NCBI RefSeq assembly: GCF_009497655.1
Contig: NZ_CP023317.1
Span: 1,207,501-1,271,500 of the forward strand
Source of the DNA: Priestia megaterium
GTDB lineage: Bacteria > Bacillota > Bacilli > Bacillales > Bacillaceae_H
Direction of reading: 5' to 3'
Length of the DNA: 64,000 nucleotides
Under the pieces are notes generated by a model. That model made no database searches, was not told the origin of the DNA, and saw nothing but the letters and a program-made list of their open reading frames with translations. Position numbers and translations under genes: made by a program. Numbering within the stretch: the first letter of the stretch is position 1; each line of letters begins with the position of its first letter. Of this stretch, positions 42,292-53,803 are shown one piece after another.

Positions 42292-42334
42292 CTGTTAACT
42301 AAAAGAAGTAAAATGATCAGCTTGGAGGGAGCAA

Positions 42335-43057
42335 ATGATGAAAGTATCTTTATTTGCCACATGTTTGATTGATATGTTTCAAACAAATGTAGGAAAAGCG
42401 ACGGTAGAATTGTTAGAACGATTAGGATGCGAAGTGGATTTTCCAAAGAGTCAAGTATGCTGCGGGCAGCCTGCGTATAACAGCGGTTACGTAAAAGAAT
42501 CAAAAGAAGCAATGAAAAACATGATAAAAGCGTTTGAGCATGCAGAGTACGTTGTATCTCCATCAGGCTCGTGTGTGACAATGTTTAAAGAGTATCCCCA
42601 TCTTTTTAAAGGTGATGCTGCATGGCATGAGTCTGCCGTGAAGCTTGCTGATAAAACGTATGAGCTAACGGATTTTATTGTAAACGTTTTAAAAGTAGAA
42701 GACGTGGGAGCCAGCTTAAATGGGAAAGCCACTTATCATTCTTCCTGTCATATGACGCGTTTGCTAAACGTAAAAAAAGAACCTTTTACACTATTAAACA
42801 ATGTAAAGGGTCTTGAAATGGAGAATCTTGAAAACAGTCATAACTGCTGCGGATTTGGCGGGACGTTTTCGGTTAAGATGGGGCAAATCTCTGAACAAAT
42901 GGTCGATGAAAAAGTGGGCTGTATAGCTAAAACAAACGCGGAGTACTTAATTGGAGCTGACTGCGGCTGTCTTATGAATATTGGAGGAAGAATTGAACGA
43001 AAAGGACAGCCTGTAAAAGTGATGCATATCGCTGAAGTGTTAAATAGCAGAATGTAA
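42335..43057 (+). CDS. lutA: L-lactate utilization protein LutA
   Basis: 240 residues. Two cysteine-rich CCG domains, with [12 protein letters not shown] near 45 and [15 protein letters not shown] near 175, are those of heterodisulfide reductase- and GlpC-type Fe-S subunits. With LutB and LutC it oxidises L-lactate to pyruvate and replaces lactate dehydrogenase. GGAGGGAGC precedes two consecutive in-frame ATGs (42335, 42338). lutB follows after 17 bases. Confidence 0.92.
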   Translation: MMKVSLFATCLIDMFQTNVGKATVELLERLGCEVDFPKSQVCCGQPAYNSGYVKESKEAMKNMIKAFEHAEYVVSPSGSCVTMFKEYPHLFKGDAAWHESAVKLADKTYELTDFIVNVLKVEDVGASLNGKATYHSSCHMTRLLNVKKEPFTLLNNVKGLEMENLENSHNCCGFGGTFSVKMGQISEQMVDEKVGCIAKTNAEYLIGADCGCLMNIGGRIERKGQPVKVMHIAEVLNSRM

Positions 43058-43074
43058 AGAAAGGAGAATACTGA

Positions 43075-44514
43075 ATGTCTATGAAAATAGGAAACGATCA
43101 GTTTAAAAAACGCGTCGATGACGGAGTAAATAATGCGTTTATGCGCTTTGCGGTTTCAGGTGCTCAAGAGCGCTTAAGAAGCCGTAGATTAGATGCGGCG
43201 GAAGAGTTAGGGAACTGGGAAGAATGGAGAGCGCTTGGCGAAGAAATTCGTCAGCATACGCTTGAAAATTTAGATTACTATTTAGAGCAGCTAACGGATA
43301 ATGTAGCTAAACGCGGAGGCCACGTTTTTTTCGCTCAAACAGCTGAAGAAGCGAATGAGTACATAAAAAATGTAGCGAGGCAAAAGCAGGCAAAGAAAGT
43401 CGTTAAATCCAAGTCAATGGTTACAGAAGAAATTCATATGAACGCTGCTTTAGAAGAACTGGGCTGTGAAGTTATTGAAACGGATTTAGGAGAATATATC
43501 CTGCAAGTAGATGATCACGATCCGCCTTCTCATATCGTAGCTCCTGCACTTCATAAAAATAAAGAACAAATTAGAGATGTATTTCAACAAAAGCTTTCTT
43601 ATAAAAAAACAGAAAAACCTGAAGAACTAGCTCTTCACGCCCGGGAAATGCTGCGAAAAGAATTTTTATCAGCTGATATTGGCATCACGGGATGTAATTT
43701 TGCGATTGCAGAATCTGGGTCTATTTCACTTGTAACCAATGAAGGAAATGCAAGGTTAACAACGGCCCTTCCTAAAACGCAAATTACGGTTATGGGAATG
43801 GAACGAATTGTGCCAACGTTTGAAGAGTTTGAAGTGTTGGTAAGCCTGTTAACTAGAAGTGCAGTAGGTCAGCGGCTTACAAGTTACGTAACAGCGCTTA
43901 CAGGACCTAGACTTCCAGGAGAAGTAGACGGACCGGAAGAATTTCACCTAGTGATTGTAGATAACGGACGATCTGCGATTTTAGGAACTGAGTTTCAATC
44001 TGTTTTACAGTGTATTCGCTGTGCGGCATGTGTGAATGTATGTCCCGTGTATCGCCATATTGGAGGGCATTCATATGGATCTATTTATTCAGGTCCGATT
44101 GGAGCTGTATTATCTCCTTTGCTTGGAGGCTATGAAGACTACAAAGAGCTTCCATATGCTTCAACTCTATGCGCAGCCTGTACGGATGCCTGTCCGGTCA
44201 AAATTCCGCTGCATGAGCTATTGCACAAGCACCGTCAGCGAATTGTCGAGAAAGAAGGAAAAGCACCTATTTCGGAAAAGCTGGCGATGAAAGCATTTGG
44301 CTTGGGAGCAGCTTCTTCTTCTCTATATACAGTGGGCGCTAAAGTGGCACCGGCTGCTCTTACTCCTTTTATGTCAGGAAGCAGTATTTCCAAAGGGCCT
44401 GGTCCATTAAAAGCGTGGACAGAAAGCAGAGAGTTTCCGGCGCCTACAAAAGAGCGCTTACGAGATTGGTTTGATAAAAGGAGTGATGATGATGAACGGA
44501 AGCATTCAAAATAG
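43075..44514 (+). CDS. lutB: L-lactate utilization iron-sulfur protein LutB
   Basis: 479 residues, exactly the usual length. The LUD domain is N-terminal. Two ferredoxin-like clusters are [15 protein letters not shown] near residue 310 and [15 protein letters not shown] near 365. The DUF3390 tail is C-terminal. It carries electrons in the LutABC complex. It overlaps the start of lutC by about 23 bases. Confidence 0.93.
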   Translation: MSMKIGNDQFKKRVDDGVNNAFMRFAVSGAQERLRSRRLDAAEELGNWEEWRALGEEIRQHTLENLDYYLEQLTDNVAKRGGHVFFAQTAEEANEYIKNVARQKQAKKVVKSKSMVTEEIHMNAALEELGCEVIETDLGEYILQVDDHDPPSHIVAPALHKNKEQIRDVFQQKLSYKKTEKPEELALHAREMLRKEFLSADIGITGCNFAIAESGSISLVTNEGNARLTTALPKTQITVMGMERIVPTFEEFEVLVSLLTRSAVGQRLTSYVTALTGPRLPGEVDGPEEFHLVIVDNGRSAILGTEFQSVLQCIRCAACVNVCPVYRHIGGHSYGSIYSGPIGAVLSPLLGGYEDYKELPYASTLCAACTDACPVKIPLHELLHKHRQRIVEKEGKAPISEKLAMKAFGLGAASSSLYTVGAKVAPAALTPFMSGSSISKGPGPLKAWTESREFPAPTKERLRDWFDKRSDDDERKHSK

Positions 44515-45205
44515 AGACAGTTTTTTAGATAATATTGCAGCTAATCTTAAGCGAAGCAGGCGAACAAGCGGCGTAGTAAAGCCCCAATGGAAGCATGCTC
44601 CTCAGCATGAGGTCTACCGCAGCTATTCGCCAGATCAATTAAAGAAAGAGCTTGAAAACCATTGCGAACGTATTCATACTCGCTATGTAGAAACATCATC
44701 ACAACACTTGCCAGCTGTCCTTGAGGAAGCCGTAGCGAACTATGGAAATGGTCTTGTGAGCACGTGGGATGATCCTAGGTTTTCCGAATATGGATTGAAT
44801 CTGCTGATGGAGAAATGGGAAACAAGCAGTAGCCTTCATGTATGGAATTCTGCAAAAGGCGATGAGAATATTAAACTAGCTGAACAAGCAAATGTAGGCA
44901 TCACATTCAGTGATTTGACGCTAGCGGAATCCGGCACAGTTGTTTTGTTCAGCAGCGCTGCAAAAGGACGATCGGTCAGTTTGCTGCCGGCCACTTATAT
45001 TGCGATCATTCCTCAAAGCTCCATTGTCCCTCGCATGACACAAGCTGCTGAAATGATTCATGAAAAAGTAGAGCGAGGAGAAACGATTGCTTCTTGCATT
45101 AACTTTATTACGGGACCGAGCAATTCAGCTGATATTGAAATGAATCTAGTCGTTGGCGTGCATGGACCTATTCAAGCCACTTATATTGTAGTGAATGATC
45201 GATAG
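44492..45205 (+). CDS. lutC: L-lactate utilization protein LutC
   Basis: 237 residues, LUD domain, with [20 protein letters not shown] and [18 protein letters not shown] as family motifs and [19 protein letters not shown] near the end. AAAAGGAGTG sits in the end of lutB, followed by three consecutive ATGs (44486, 44489, 44492). The last has the best spacing. The TAG stop codon itself forms the beginning of a dispersed element. Confidence 0.9.
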   Translation: MNGSIQNRDSFLDNIAANLKRSRRTSGVVKPQWKHAPQHEVYRSYSPDQLKKELENHCERIHTRYVETSSQHLPAVLEEAVANYGNGLVSTWDDPRFSEYGLNLLMEKWETSSSLHVWNSAKGDENIKLAEQANVGITFSDLTLAESGTVVLFSSAAKGRSVSLLPATYIAIIPQSSIVPRMTQAAEMIHEKVERGETIASCINFITGPSNSADIEMNLVVGVHGPIQATYIVVNDR

Positions 45206-45327
45206 AGGCTTGGGAAAACGTATTTTAGCCGAAGTGAAAAACGAACCGTGAATCAAACATGTTGATTCACGGTTCGTTTTCTTTGTTATGTTGAGCATAG
45301 GTTTCATTTTGTTATGTCCCAGCCTCT
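45205..45327 (+). repeat. Dispersed stop-codon-associated element, copy 6 (short type)
   Basis: It starts GAGGCTTGGGAAAACGTATT inside the lutC stop codon. The ACGAACCGTGAATCA/TGATTCACGGTTCGT hairpin is followed by TTTCTTTG. The end is TTATGTCCCAGCCTC, which pairs with the start as a terminal inverted repeat. It is 123 bases long, without the GC-rich middle. Confidence 0.85.
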
Positions 45328-45404
45328 TTTATTCATGCTCCTTTTTTAAATAACGGGAGAATGTGAAGAAATGTCGCATTTTGAATAAACGTGACTAATT
45401 TTAA

Positions 45405-45431
45405 AAAGGTAAAAAGCAAATCTTGTAGAAT
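45405..45431 (+). promoter_or_regulatory. Possible sigma-H promoter of kinE
   Basis: AAAGGTAAA (45405-45413) and GTAGAAT (45425-45431) with an 11-base spacer resemble the sigma-H elements RNAGGAWWW and RNNGAAT with one mismatch. Confidence 0.35.
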
Positions 45432-45490
45432 ACTAAGTCTATAGATAAAAGGTGGGGAAATGGGAAGTGCAAAAGAAAGGAGCAATGAGC

Positions 45491-47647
45491 ATGTCACCAC
45501 ACAGAGAATTAACATCTGAAGCTGCGCAAAAGCAGCAAGGTGAATTAGAGCAGCTACGAGCTATTTTTAATGACGTATTAGATGCCATTGTCGTATTTGA
45601 TGAGTATTTTCAAGTTATAAATGCCAATGAATCAGCCTGCGGGCTGTTTGAAAAAACAAAGGATGAGCTATTAACGTATCAAATGAAAGATTTTCTCATG
45701 TATTTTCCGTATGACATGATTGAAGCGTACTATCCAGCGCTTTTAGAAGAAAGCTATTTCAAATATGAAGGCGCGATGACGCTTCAAAGCGGCATGATGA
45801 AACATGTTGAATTTACTTCACACAAACATAGTCACATGTCGGGCATTATTGTGTGTACATTTCGAGATATTACACAGCACAAGGTGATGGAAAACGAACG
45901 GTTTATTAGTCATCATATGTTTATGGATGTATTTAATGAAGCGGTAGATGGAATTGTTATTTTTGATCGAACTGGTCAGCTTATCGACGCGAACCCTTCA
46001 TTTTGCGAGCGATTAAATTATACAAGAGCACAGCTTTTAACCAAAACGTTAGAGGAGCTTGTAGAACCTACTTATCATTATAAAGTGAAAAAATTATGGA
46101 GAACTCTGCATCAAGAAGGAAAGACAAGCGGCGAGCTGCCGATTAAGCTCGAAAATGGAGACGTTACTTTTTTTGAATTTACCACAACGGCTAATATATA
46201 CAGTCAATACTATATGTCCATTATGAGAGACGTGACGGAAAAACGGCTGATGGAGCAGCAGCTGTTGAGAAGCGAAAAAAATTTCAGGGCTATTTTTGAA
46301 AATGCGATTGAAGCCATTTTGATTTGGAAAGACGATGGGGAAATCTTAAACGCTAATCTTGCTTCGTCCCGTACATTCGAGCTGCCGTTGAACAAATTGA
46401 TTGGAAGTAATTTGTATACGTTTATCGATAAGCAAAGCTTTAGTGCATTAAAAATGCTGCAAACATTTCAAAAAGAGGGAGAAATTCGCAATCAGCTTCC
46501 TTTTTACATGCCAAATGGAGAAATCAAACAGTTGGAATTCACAGGGAAAAAAGGCATTATAGAAGGAGACCATTTAACCATTTTTCGAAACATTAGTGAA
46601 CGTACAAAAATCGAACAAGAGCTTCGGAATAACGAAGAGAAATTCAGACAGATTTTTAATGGTTCGATCGATGGGTTAGTTTTATGGGACGGCAAGCGAA
46701 ATATTATTGATGTGAATTCTTCTCTTTGTGATATTCTCGAACTCAGCAAAGAGGAGATTTGTGCGCATTCCATGGAGGATTTTATTTCTTCAGCGAATTT
46801 AGATGCGGTCATTGAGCATAAAGAAACAATTGAGCAAAAAGGGGAAGCTGAAGGAGAGATTACGTACGTTACGGGGAACGAAAAAGTTAAAAACATCGAA
46901 TTCTCTACGAAAAAAGATATCTTGCCAGGTCTATATATGACGCTTTTAAGAGACGTAACGGAACGAAATCAAATGCAGGAGCAGATTCGGAAATCGGATA
47001 CGCTTCAAGTAGTCGGACAGTTAGCAGCTGGGATTGCGCATGAAATCCGCAACCCGATGACGGCTTTAAAAGGGTTTGTTCAGCTGCTAGAAAGCAGCAT
47101 TCAAGAAGATCACTCTCTTTATTTTGATATTATTAAATCCGAATTAAAAAGAATCGAAACCATTATTACAGAGTTTCTAGTACTCGCTAAGCCACAGGCC
47201 GTAAAGTTCGAAAAGAAAAATCTAGCTGCGGTTGTTAAAGAAACGATTGATTTATTAAATGCTCAAGCGCTTTTAGAAAATATTCAGTTTGAACTAAGTG
47301 TGTCCCCTCAGCTGCCAATGGTATACTGCGAGCCGAACCAAATTAAACAAGTACTAATAAATGTAATTAAAAACGCAATTGAAGTTACGTCAAACGGGGG
47401 AAGAATTTTTGTTGAGGTCTATTCTACAGAGCCGCACTACGTGACGGTCTCCATTCGAGATCAAGGAGACGGAATGCCCGAAGAGCGCATCAAGCGCTTA
47501 GGAGAACCATTTTATACGACAAAAGAAAAAGGAACGGGGCTTGGTTTGATGGTCTCATATAAAATTATCGAAGAACATAAAGGGCGAATTGAAGTGGAAA
47601 GCAAAATAAGAGAAGGAACGGCTTTTCGTGTTATTCTTCCAGCCTAA
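45491..47647 (+). CDS. kinE: Sporulation sensor histidine kinase KinE-like, four PAS domains
   Basis: 718 residues from the ATG at 45491 (AAAGGAG, spacing 8). Four PAS domains in a row begin LRAIFNDVLDAIVVFDE, MFMDVFNEAVDGIVIFDR, FRAIFENAIEAILIWKD and FRQIFNGSIDGLVLWDG. HisKA has the phospho-acceptor His in GIAHEIRNPMTALKGF. The HATPase has NVIKNAIEVTSNG, RDQGDGMP and GTGLGLMVS. No membrane segment is visible. In B. subtilis kinE is next to ogt and mtnA, as here. Sporulation kinases feed phosphate into Spo0F. Confidence 0.83.
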   Translation: MSPHRELTSEAAQKQQGELEQLRAIFNDVLDAIVVFDEYFQVINANESACGLFEKTKDELLTYQMKDFLMYFPYDMIEAYYPALLEESYFKYEGAMTLQSGMMKHVEFTSHKHSHMSGIIVCTFRDITQHKVMENERFISHHMFMDVFNEAVDGIVIFDRTGQLIDANPSFCERLNYTRAQLLTKTLEELVEPTYHYKVKKLWRTLHQEGKTSGELPIKLENGDVTFFEFTTTANIYSQYYMSIMRDVTEKRLMEQQLLRSEKNFRAIFENAIEAILIWKDDGEILNANLASSRTFELPLNKLIGSNLYTFIDKQSFSALKMLQTFQKEGEIRNQLPFYMPNGEIKQLEFTGKKGIIEGDHLTIFRNISERTKIEQELRNNEEKFRQIFNGSIDGLVLWDGKRNIIDVNSSLCDILELSKEEICAHSMEDFISSANLDAVIEHKETIEQKGEAEGEITYVTGNEKVKNIEFSTKKDILPGLYMTLLRDVTERNQMQEQIRKSDTLQVVGQLAAGIAHEIRNPMTALKGFVQLLESSIQEDHSLYFDIIKSELKRIETIITEFLVLAKPQAVKFEKKNLAAVVKETIDLLNAQALLENIQFELSVSPQLPMVYCEPNQIKQVLINVIKNAIEVTSNGGRIFVEVYSTEPHYVTVSIRDQGDGMPEERIKRLGEPFYTTKEKGTGLGLMVSYKIIEEHKGRIEVESKIREGTAFRVILPA

Positions 47648-47666
47648 TTAGAAAGGATAAGCGAGT

Positions 47667-48170
47667 ATGTACTATGGAGAAATGAACTTATTTTCTGATT
47701 TGAAAATTTATATTGTAGCCTCGGAAAAAGGGGTTCAACATATTTGGTTTGATAGCGATGATCACAACGAGCAGCTTAAAAAACTTGTCCATGACGAGAA
47801 TTATCACCTTGTGAAAGAAGCGAAGCGGCAGCTTCAGGATTATGCTGAAGGGCGCACGCTAACATTTGATGTGCCTTTGGATATAAAAGGAACAGACTTT
47901 CAAAAAGAAGTGTGGTTAACGCTTAAAGGTATACCTTATGGACAAACGTGGTCTTATAGTGATGTAGCGGAGTCTGTTAATCGCTCTAAAGCCGTAAGGG
48001 CTGTGGGACAAGCGAATCGTCGAAATCCACTGCCTATTATTTTACCTTGTCACCGTGTTATTGGTAAAAATGGAGCTTTAACAGGTTATGCAGGTTCCCA
48101 AACTCATATAAAAGAAAAACTATTAATGCTTGAAAGAAATGTAGCAAAAGGCGCTCTGGAGTTAAAATAA
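47667..48170 (+). CDS. ogt: Methylated-DNA-protein-cysteine methyltransferase
   Basis: 167 residues. The active-site motif ILPCHRVIGKNG contains the alkyl-acceptor Cys, and the helix-turn-helix region YSDVAESVNRSKAVRAVGQANRRNP carries the Arg finger. It repairs O6-methylguanine by irreversible transfer to itself. It starts 19 bases after kinE and is probably co-transcribed with it. Confidence 0.93.
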   Translation: MYYGEMNLFSDLKIYIVASEKGVQHIWFDSDDHNEQLKKLVHDENYHLVKEAKRQLQDYAEGRTLTFDVPLDIKGTDFQKEVWLTLKGIPYGQTWSYSDVAESVNRSKAVRAVGQANRRNPLPIILPCHRVIGKNGALTGYAGSQTHIKEKLLMLERNVAKGALELK

Positions 48171-48335
48171 CTATTCACCGTCTAATTTCCAGCCTTCTCC
48201 CTGCACAAAAACACCGTCAATTTGCTGAGGAGAAGGGAGGGAATTTAGTTCTTCATCTTTGGATAAATCGAATAGCTGATATTGCTGCTTGCGATTCAAC
48301 GCTTTGTTTTTATCCGTTTTTTGCTCTGCACTCAT
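48171..48335 (-). CDS. Small hydrophilic protein (54 aa), unknown function
   Basis: 54 residues: MSAEQKTDKNKALNRKQQ, then LFDLSKDEELNSLPSPQQID and GVFVQGEGWKLDGE. TAAGGAGGAG lies 5 bases upstream, an excellent ribosome site. It runs convergent with ogt, with stop codons adjacent and no space for a separate terminator. It has no membrane segment and no recognised family. Confidence 0.68.
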   Translation of the reverse strand: MSAEQKTDKNKALNRKQQYQLFDLSKDEELNSLPSPQQIDGVFVQGEGWKLDGE

Positions 48336-48445
48336 TTTTACTCCTCCTTATTCAAAAAGAATCCCCTATAATATATGTAGAAAAAGCAGAGAGTACTGTT
48401 ACAATTGTGTTACAAATGCAGCCAAAAAGCGCTGTTTAATAAAAA

Positions 48446-48772
48446 AGGTTGAGACATAACAAAATCAATGTCATCTAAAGATGAACAACTCGTATAGATG
48501 AACTGAACCGCTTGTGACACCGCAGTTGATTTCCGTGCAAGACTTCGCTTTCCGCGGGCGGCCGCTGAGCCTCCTCGTCGCTTGCGCTCCTGCGGGGTCT
48601 CACCCCTTCCGTTTTTCCCGCAGGAGTCTTCACCTTGCCCTCCAATCAACTGCTAGAGGGAACGAAACAGATAAAACGATATTTACCATCACAAAAAAAC
48701 GAACCACTAATCAACATGTTGATTAGTGGTTCGTTTTGCAGTGGGGCTAAAATACTTTTGTCCCAGCCTCTT
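48446..48772 (-). repeat. Dispersed stop-codon-associated element, copy 7 (longest type)
   Basis: Read on the minus strand it starts GAGGCTGGGACAAAAGTATT 1-2 bases after the mtnA stop. The CGAACCACTAATCA/TGATTAGTGGTTCG hairpin follows. Then come TTGGAGGGCAAGGTGAAGAC, CTCCTGCGGGAAAAACGGAA, GAGACCCCGCAGGAGCGCAA, GCGGCCGCCCGCGGAAAGCG and GCACGGAAATCAACTGCGG, and it ends TTATGTCTCAACC. Confidence 0.9.
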
Positions 48773-48773
48773 G

Positions 48774-49832
48774 TTATTGAGCAGATTGCAGCAAAACTTT
48801 TTGAATGGATTCAAAAGACGGGGAATGGATAACTCCATGCTCTGTAATAATGGCCGTAATCAGTTCGCTTGGCGTCACATCAAAAGCTGGATTGTACACA
48901 GAGATTCCGTCTGGAGCAATTTGCGTATCTCCAATGTGCGTTACTTCTTTAGGTGAACGTTCTTCAATAGGGATGCTGCTTCCGTCTTGAATAGATAAAT
49001 CAAATGTGGACTGCGGCGCTGCTACGTAAAATGGAATACCGAATGCTTTCGCTAAAAGAGCAAGTCCATACGTTCCAATTTTGTTAGCCGTATCGCCATT
49101 TGATGCAATGCGGTCAGCACCTACAATGATCCCATTAATTCCTTTTGTTTTAATGGTATGAGCAGCCATATTATCCGTAATCAGCGTAACGTCTACTCCC
49201 GACTGCTGAAGTTCCCATGCTGTTAAGCGAGAACCTTGAAGAACGGGTCTTGTTTCACAAGCAAATACTTCAAGCGGAATATCGCGCTGCTTAGACAAGT
49301 GAAAAGGTGCTAATGCTGTTCCATAATAAGCTGTAGCAATTGAACCAGCATTACATATTGTCATGATTTTATCTTTCTTTTTAAATAAAGAAAGGGCATG
49401 ATCTCCAATTCGGTAGCACGTTTCTTCATCTTCTACTTGAATTTGAATCGCTTCATGAACAACTTTTGTTTTAGCTTCATTAACGGACGAAGCGGATTCA
49501 GCGCTTTTCGCTACGCGGTCCAATGCCCAAAATAAATTGACGGCAGTCGGGCGTGAACTAGCTAAATACTGTTGATCTAGAGCTAGCTTTTTGTTAAATT
49601 CCTTGACTGAATCCGTGTCATAGCTAAGCGCAGAAAGAGCAAGACCAAAAGCCGCCGTAATGCCAATTGCAGGGGCTCCGCGTACTTTCAAGGTAGTGAT
49701 AGCATCCCATACGTCTTTAATGGTTTGCAGCTTAATATATTCAACTTTGCCAGGAAGCTGCTGCTGATCTAATAAAGTAATATATGATTCATTCCATTCC
49801 ACTGAGCGCGGAAGTGATAGTGTATTTGTCAT
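48774..49832 (-). CDS. mtnA: 5-Methylthioribose-1-phosphate isomerase MtnA
   Basis: 352 residues, eIF2B-like fold. [16 protein letters not shown], the catalytic Cys in ICNAGSIAT (about 160), and the Asp in [20 protein letters not shown] identify MtnA. It converts MTR-1-phosphate to MTRu-1-phosphate in methionine salvage. It is the second gene of the SAM-riboswitch-controlled mtnK-mtnA operon, 35 bases after mtnK. Confidence 0.95.
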   Translation of the reverse strand: MTNTLSLPRSVEWNESYITLLDQQQLPGKVEYIKLQTIKDVWDAITTLKVRGAPAIGITAAFGLALSALSYDTDSVKEFNKKLALDQQYLASSRPTAVNLFWALDRVAKSAESASSVNEAKTKVVHEAIQIQVEDEETCYRIGDHALSLFKKKDKIMTICNAGSIATAYYGTALAPFHLSKQRDIPLEVFACETRPVLQGSRLTAWELQQSGVDVTLITDNMAAHTIKTKGINGIIVGADRIASNGDTANKIGTYGLALLAKAFGIPFYVAAPQSTFDLSIQDGSSIPIEERSPKEVTHIGDTQIAPDGISVYNPAFDVTPSELITAIITEHGVIHSPSFESIQKVLLQSAQ

Positions 49833-49867
49833 GCTGATACCGATCCTTTCATTGTGTACATTATTCG

Positions 49868-51082
<1,215 letters not shown>

Positions 51083-51132
51083 TTAATAGGTTTAAGAATG
51101 TATGGAGGCTTTTATAATTTTAGAAAATATAA

Positions 51133-51158
51133 AAGCCTCTTTCGTTGGAAAGAGGCTT
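51133..51158 (-). terminator. Riboswitch-controlled terminator of mtnKA
   Basis: AAGCCTCTTTC/GAAAGAGGCTT with a 4-base loop and, on the minus strand, TTTTATATTT after it. Confidence 0.88.
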
Positions 51159-51175
51159 GATTGTAGTGTTCAAAC

Positions 51176-51329
51176 CTCTTATCTGCCAGAAAGAATTACT
51201 TTCTGTTGGAATTAGCACCGTGCCTTTGTAAAAACATGTTTTACGGGTGTGATCCACCTTAGGATGGAATGACGGTCGGTTGCTGGGCTTCACAGGGCCA
51301 AATCCCTCAGCCAACTCTTGATAAGAGTA
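51176..51329 (-). promoter_or_regulatory. S-box (SAM-I) riboswitch of mtnKA
   Basis: On the minus strand: CTCTTATCAAGAGTTGGCTG, GAGGGATTTGGCCCTGTGAA, CCCAGCAACCG, a long P3, GGCACGGTGCTAATTCCA and CAGATAAGAGG closing P1. It matches the S-box consensus at all core positions. Confidence 0.95.
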
Positions 51330-51418
51330 CGATTACTTATTCAATTTTGATTTGTTTGAAAATTTTATGTTATCTGGTGAAAATCGTATCATGCAAAAAA
51401 ACGGCTGTCAATACATAA

Positions 51419-52201
51419 TTAATAAAATTCTGTGCGGCGATCTGTAAAGACAGGAATTTGTTTACGAATTTCTTTTACAAGTTCCAGGTTAACGTCGGCA
51501 CTTAAAAGTTCTTCGCTATCGCCAGCTTCAGCGATTATTTCTCCCCACGGATCTATGACTAAGGAATGTCCGGCAAATGTGTTATTAGGATCTTGGCCTA
51601 CACGATTACACGCGATTACATAGCATTGATTTTCGATTGCGCGGCTAATGAGCAGTGCTTTCCAATGGGCAAGTCTTGGAGCCGGCCACTGAGCAACAAC
51701 AAATAAGACTTCTGCTCCGCTGCTAGTATGCACGCGAATCCATTCTGGAAAACGAATATCGTAACAAATAACTCCTGCGCATAAAGACTGTTCAAGTGTA
51801 AAAAGATTTTTTGCTGTTCCTGCTTCTAGATAGAGGTGCTCATCCATTAATTTAAATAAGTGCAGCTTACTGTATTGTGACACTTCACGACCTTTTCGGT
51901 CAAAAATATACATCGTATTTGTGACGCCTTGCTCTGTTTTTTTCGCGATCGAACCTGCCACAATATTTACTTCGTTCGTTTTAGCAAATTGAGAGATTAA
52001 TTGCTTGGCCTGCTGTCCTTCATCATCGGCAATTTCGTCTAGCCGCGTCAAATCATAAGCTGTATCCCATAGCTCAGGAAGCACAAGGATGTCAGGGTTT
52101 TCTTTCAGAGCTTCCGTCATTTTTTGTTGAATATATTTTCGGTTTTTAGTTGGGTTTCCAAACGCAATATCAAGCTGCAAACACGTGATTTTTACACTCA
52201 C
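51419..52201 (-). CDS. mtnU: Carbon-nitrogen hydrolase MtnU (omega-amidase-like)
   Basis: 260 residues of the nitrilase family. The catalytic triad is visible: Glu in LVLPELWDTAY (about 42), Lys in YSKLHLF (about 112) and Cys in GVICYDIRFPEW (about 146). In methionine salvage it is thought to hydrolyse the ketoglutaramate formed when MtnE uses glutamine as amino donor. It starts with GTG and AAAGGACGG upstream. It is divergent from mtnE. Confidence 0.9.
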   Translation of the reverse strand: MSVKITCLQLDIAFGNPTKNRKYIQQKMTEALKENPDILVLPELWDTAYDLTRLDEIADDEGQQAKQLISQFAKTNEVNIVAGSIAKKTEQGVTNTMYIFDRKGREVSQYSKLHLFKLMDEHLYLEAGTAKNLFTLEQSLCAGVICYDIRFPEWIRVHTSSGAEVLFVVAQWPAPRLAHWKALLISRAIENQCYVIACNRVGQDPNNTFAGHSLVIDPWGEIIAEAGDSEELLSADVNLELVKEIRKQIPVFTDRRTEFY

Positions 52202-52310
52202 TTTATCATCCGTCCTTTTTGTAGTAGTTGAAAAAAATGACTTTACAAGTTGAGTATTACAATATATTATTTGTGACTAGAATTTCAAGAATTTTTTGAG
52301 AAGGTGTGCG

Positions 52311-53486
52311 ATGATGAAACAATTTGAGCAATCGGAACTATTAAAAAGTTTACCAAAACAATTTTTTGCATCACTTGTAGGCAAGGTAGGAAAAGTAATG
52401 GCCCAAGGGCACGACGTTATTAACTTAGGGCAGGGCAATCCTGATCAGCCTACTCCTTCACATATTGTAGAAACACTGCAAAAAGCAAGTGCTAATCCTA
52501 TGCATCATAAATATTCTCCATTTCGGGGGCACCAGTTTTTGAAAGAGGCCGTTGCGACTTTTTATAAACGAGAATATGGCGTTGATGTGGATCCTGAAAA
52601 AGAAGTAGCTATTTTGTTTGGCGGGAAGGGTGGACTTGTTGAAATCCCGCAGTGCTTATTAAACCCTGGAGATACGGTGCTGGTTCCGGATCCTGGATAT
52701 CCTGATTACTGGTCTGGAGTAGAGCTTGCAAAAGCAAAGATGGAAGTGATGCCGCTCACGGCTGAAAATCATTTTCTGCCCGTATACGAAAAGATAGGTG
52801 AACGTGCTAAAGAACAGGCAAAGCTCATGTTTTTAAACTATCCGAATAATCCTACCGGTGCAGTGGCAACGGCAGAATTTTTTGAAGACACCGTGGCGTT
52901 TGCTGCCAAGCACGATATTTGTGTGGTACACGACTTTGCCTACGGAGCCATTGGATTTGATGGTAAAAAGCCAATCAGCTTTTTACAGACTCCTGGTGCA
53001 AAAGAGACGGGAATTGAAATTTATACTCTTTCTAAAACGTATAACATGGCGGGATGGCGAGTTGGATTTGCTGTAGGAAATGAAAGTGTAGTAGAAGCTA
53101 TTAATCTTCTTCAAGATCATATGTATGTCAGCCTCTTTGGGGCGGTTCAAGAGGCAGCAGCGGCAGCTCTGTTAGAATCTCAACAATGTGTGAATGATTT
53201 AGTTAAGCGCTATGAATCTAGACGCAATACCTTTATTCAAGGGCTTCAAGAAATTGGTTGGGACGTTACATCTCCAGCGGGTTCCTTTTTTGCATGGCTA
53301 AAAGTTCCTAAAGGATATACTTCTGAACAATTTTCAGATTTACTTCTTGAAAAAGCCCACGTTGTAGTGGCACCTGGAGTAGGCTTCGGAACATATGGTG
53401 AAGGCTATGTGCGCGTAGGACTGCTGACGGATGAAGAGCGCATGAGAGAAGCTGTATCTCGAATAAAAAAATTAAATTTATTTTAA
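52311..53486 (+). CDS. mtnE: Methionine salvage aminotransferase MtnE
   Basis: 391 residues, PLP-dependent class I aminotransferase. HKYSPFRGHQFLKEAV and LNYPNNPTGA are substrate and PLP motifs. The PLP-binding Lys is in YTLSKTYNMAGWRVGF near 235. It transaminates 4-methylthio-2-oxobutyrate to methionine. No S-box is visible before it. Two adjacent ATGs (52311, 52314) follow AGAAGGTG. Confidence 0.9.
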   Translation: MMKQFEQSELLKSLPKQFFASLVGKVGKVMAQGHDVINLGQGNPDQPTPSHIVETLQKASANPMHHKYSPFRGHQFLKEAVATFYKREYGVDVDPEKEVAILFGGKGGLVEIPQCLLNPGDTVLVPDPGYPDYWSGVELAKAKMEVMPLTAENHFLPVYEKIGERAKEQAKLMFLNYPNNPTGAVATAEFFEDTVAFAAKHDICVVHDFAYGAIGFDGKKPISFLQTPGAKETGIEIYTLSKTYNMAGWRVGFAVGNESVVEAINLLQDHMYVSLFGAVQEAAAAALLESQQCVNDLVKRYESRRNTFIQGLQEIGWDVTSPAGSFFAWLKVPKGYTSEQFSDLLLEKAHVVVAPGVGFGTYGEGYVRVGLLTDEERMREAVSRIKKLNLF

Positions 53487-53493
53487 AAACGCA

Positions 53494-53523
53494 TTGACAA
53501 TCCTTTTTGAGTTGGCTTAATAT
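53494..53523 (+). promoter_or_regulatory. Possible promoter of the mtnWXBD transcript
   Basis: TTGACA (53494-53499), 18 bases, TAATAT (53518-53523). TATAAT at 53581 is a second candidate -10 nearer to the riboswitch, with no good -35. Confidence 0.45.
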
Positions 53524-53616
53524 GTAAGAAGTTAACGAGATTAATAACCGATAAATCCTAGCGGTATTTTTTATTTAGTATATAATCTACGAATTCAATT
53601 TAAATAAATAGCAACT

Positions 53617-53724
53617 TTCTTATTAAGAGTAGGTGGAGGGACTAGCCCGATGAAGCCCGGCAACCGACTTAACGCATGTTAAGCACGGTGCTAATTCTTG
53701 CAGCAGCAGCTGAGAGATAAGAAG
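53617..53724 (+). promoter_or_regulatory. S-box (SAM-I) riboswitch of mtnWXBD
   Basis: CTTATTAAGAGTAGGTGGAG, GGACTAGCCCGATGAAGCCC, GGCAACCG, GCACGGTGCTAATTCTTGCA and GAGATAAGAAG reproduce the S-box core and P1 closure. Confidence 0.95.
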
Positions 53725-53735
53725 AGCAACGAAAG

Positions 53736-53767
53736 CCTCTTCTTAATCACAGAAGAGGTTTTTTTTA
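53736..53767 (+). terminator. Riboswitch-controlled terminator of mtnWXBD
   Basis: CCTCTTCT/AGAAGAGG around a 7-base loop, followed by nine T. Its left arm can alternatively pair with the 3' part of the aptamer. Confidence 0.9.
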
Positions 53768-53803
53768 TTAACGATATTAAACAGCAAGGGAGTTTTTAGC
53801 ATA

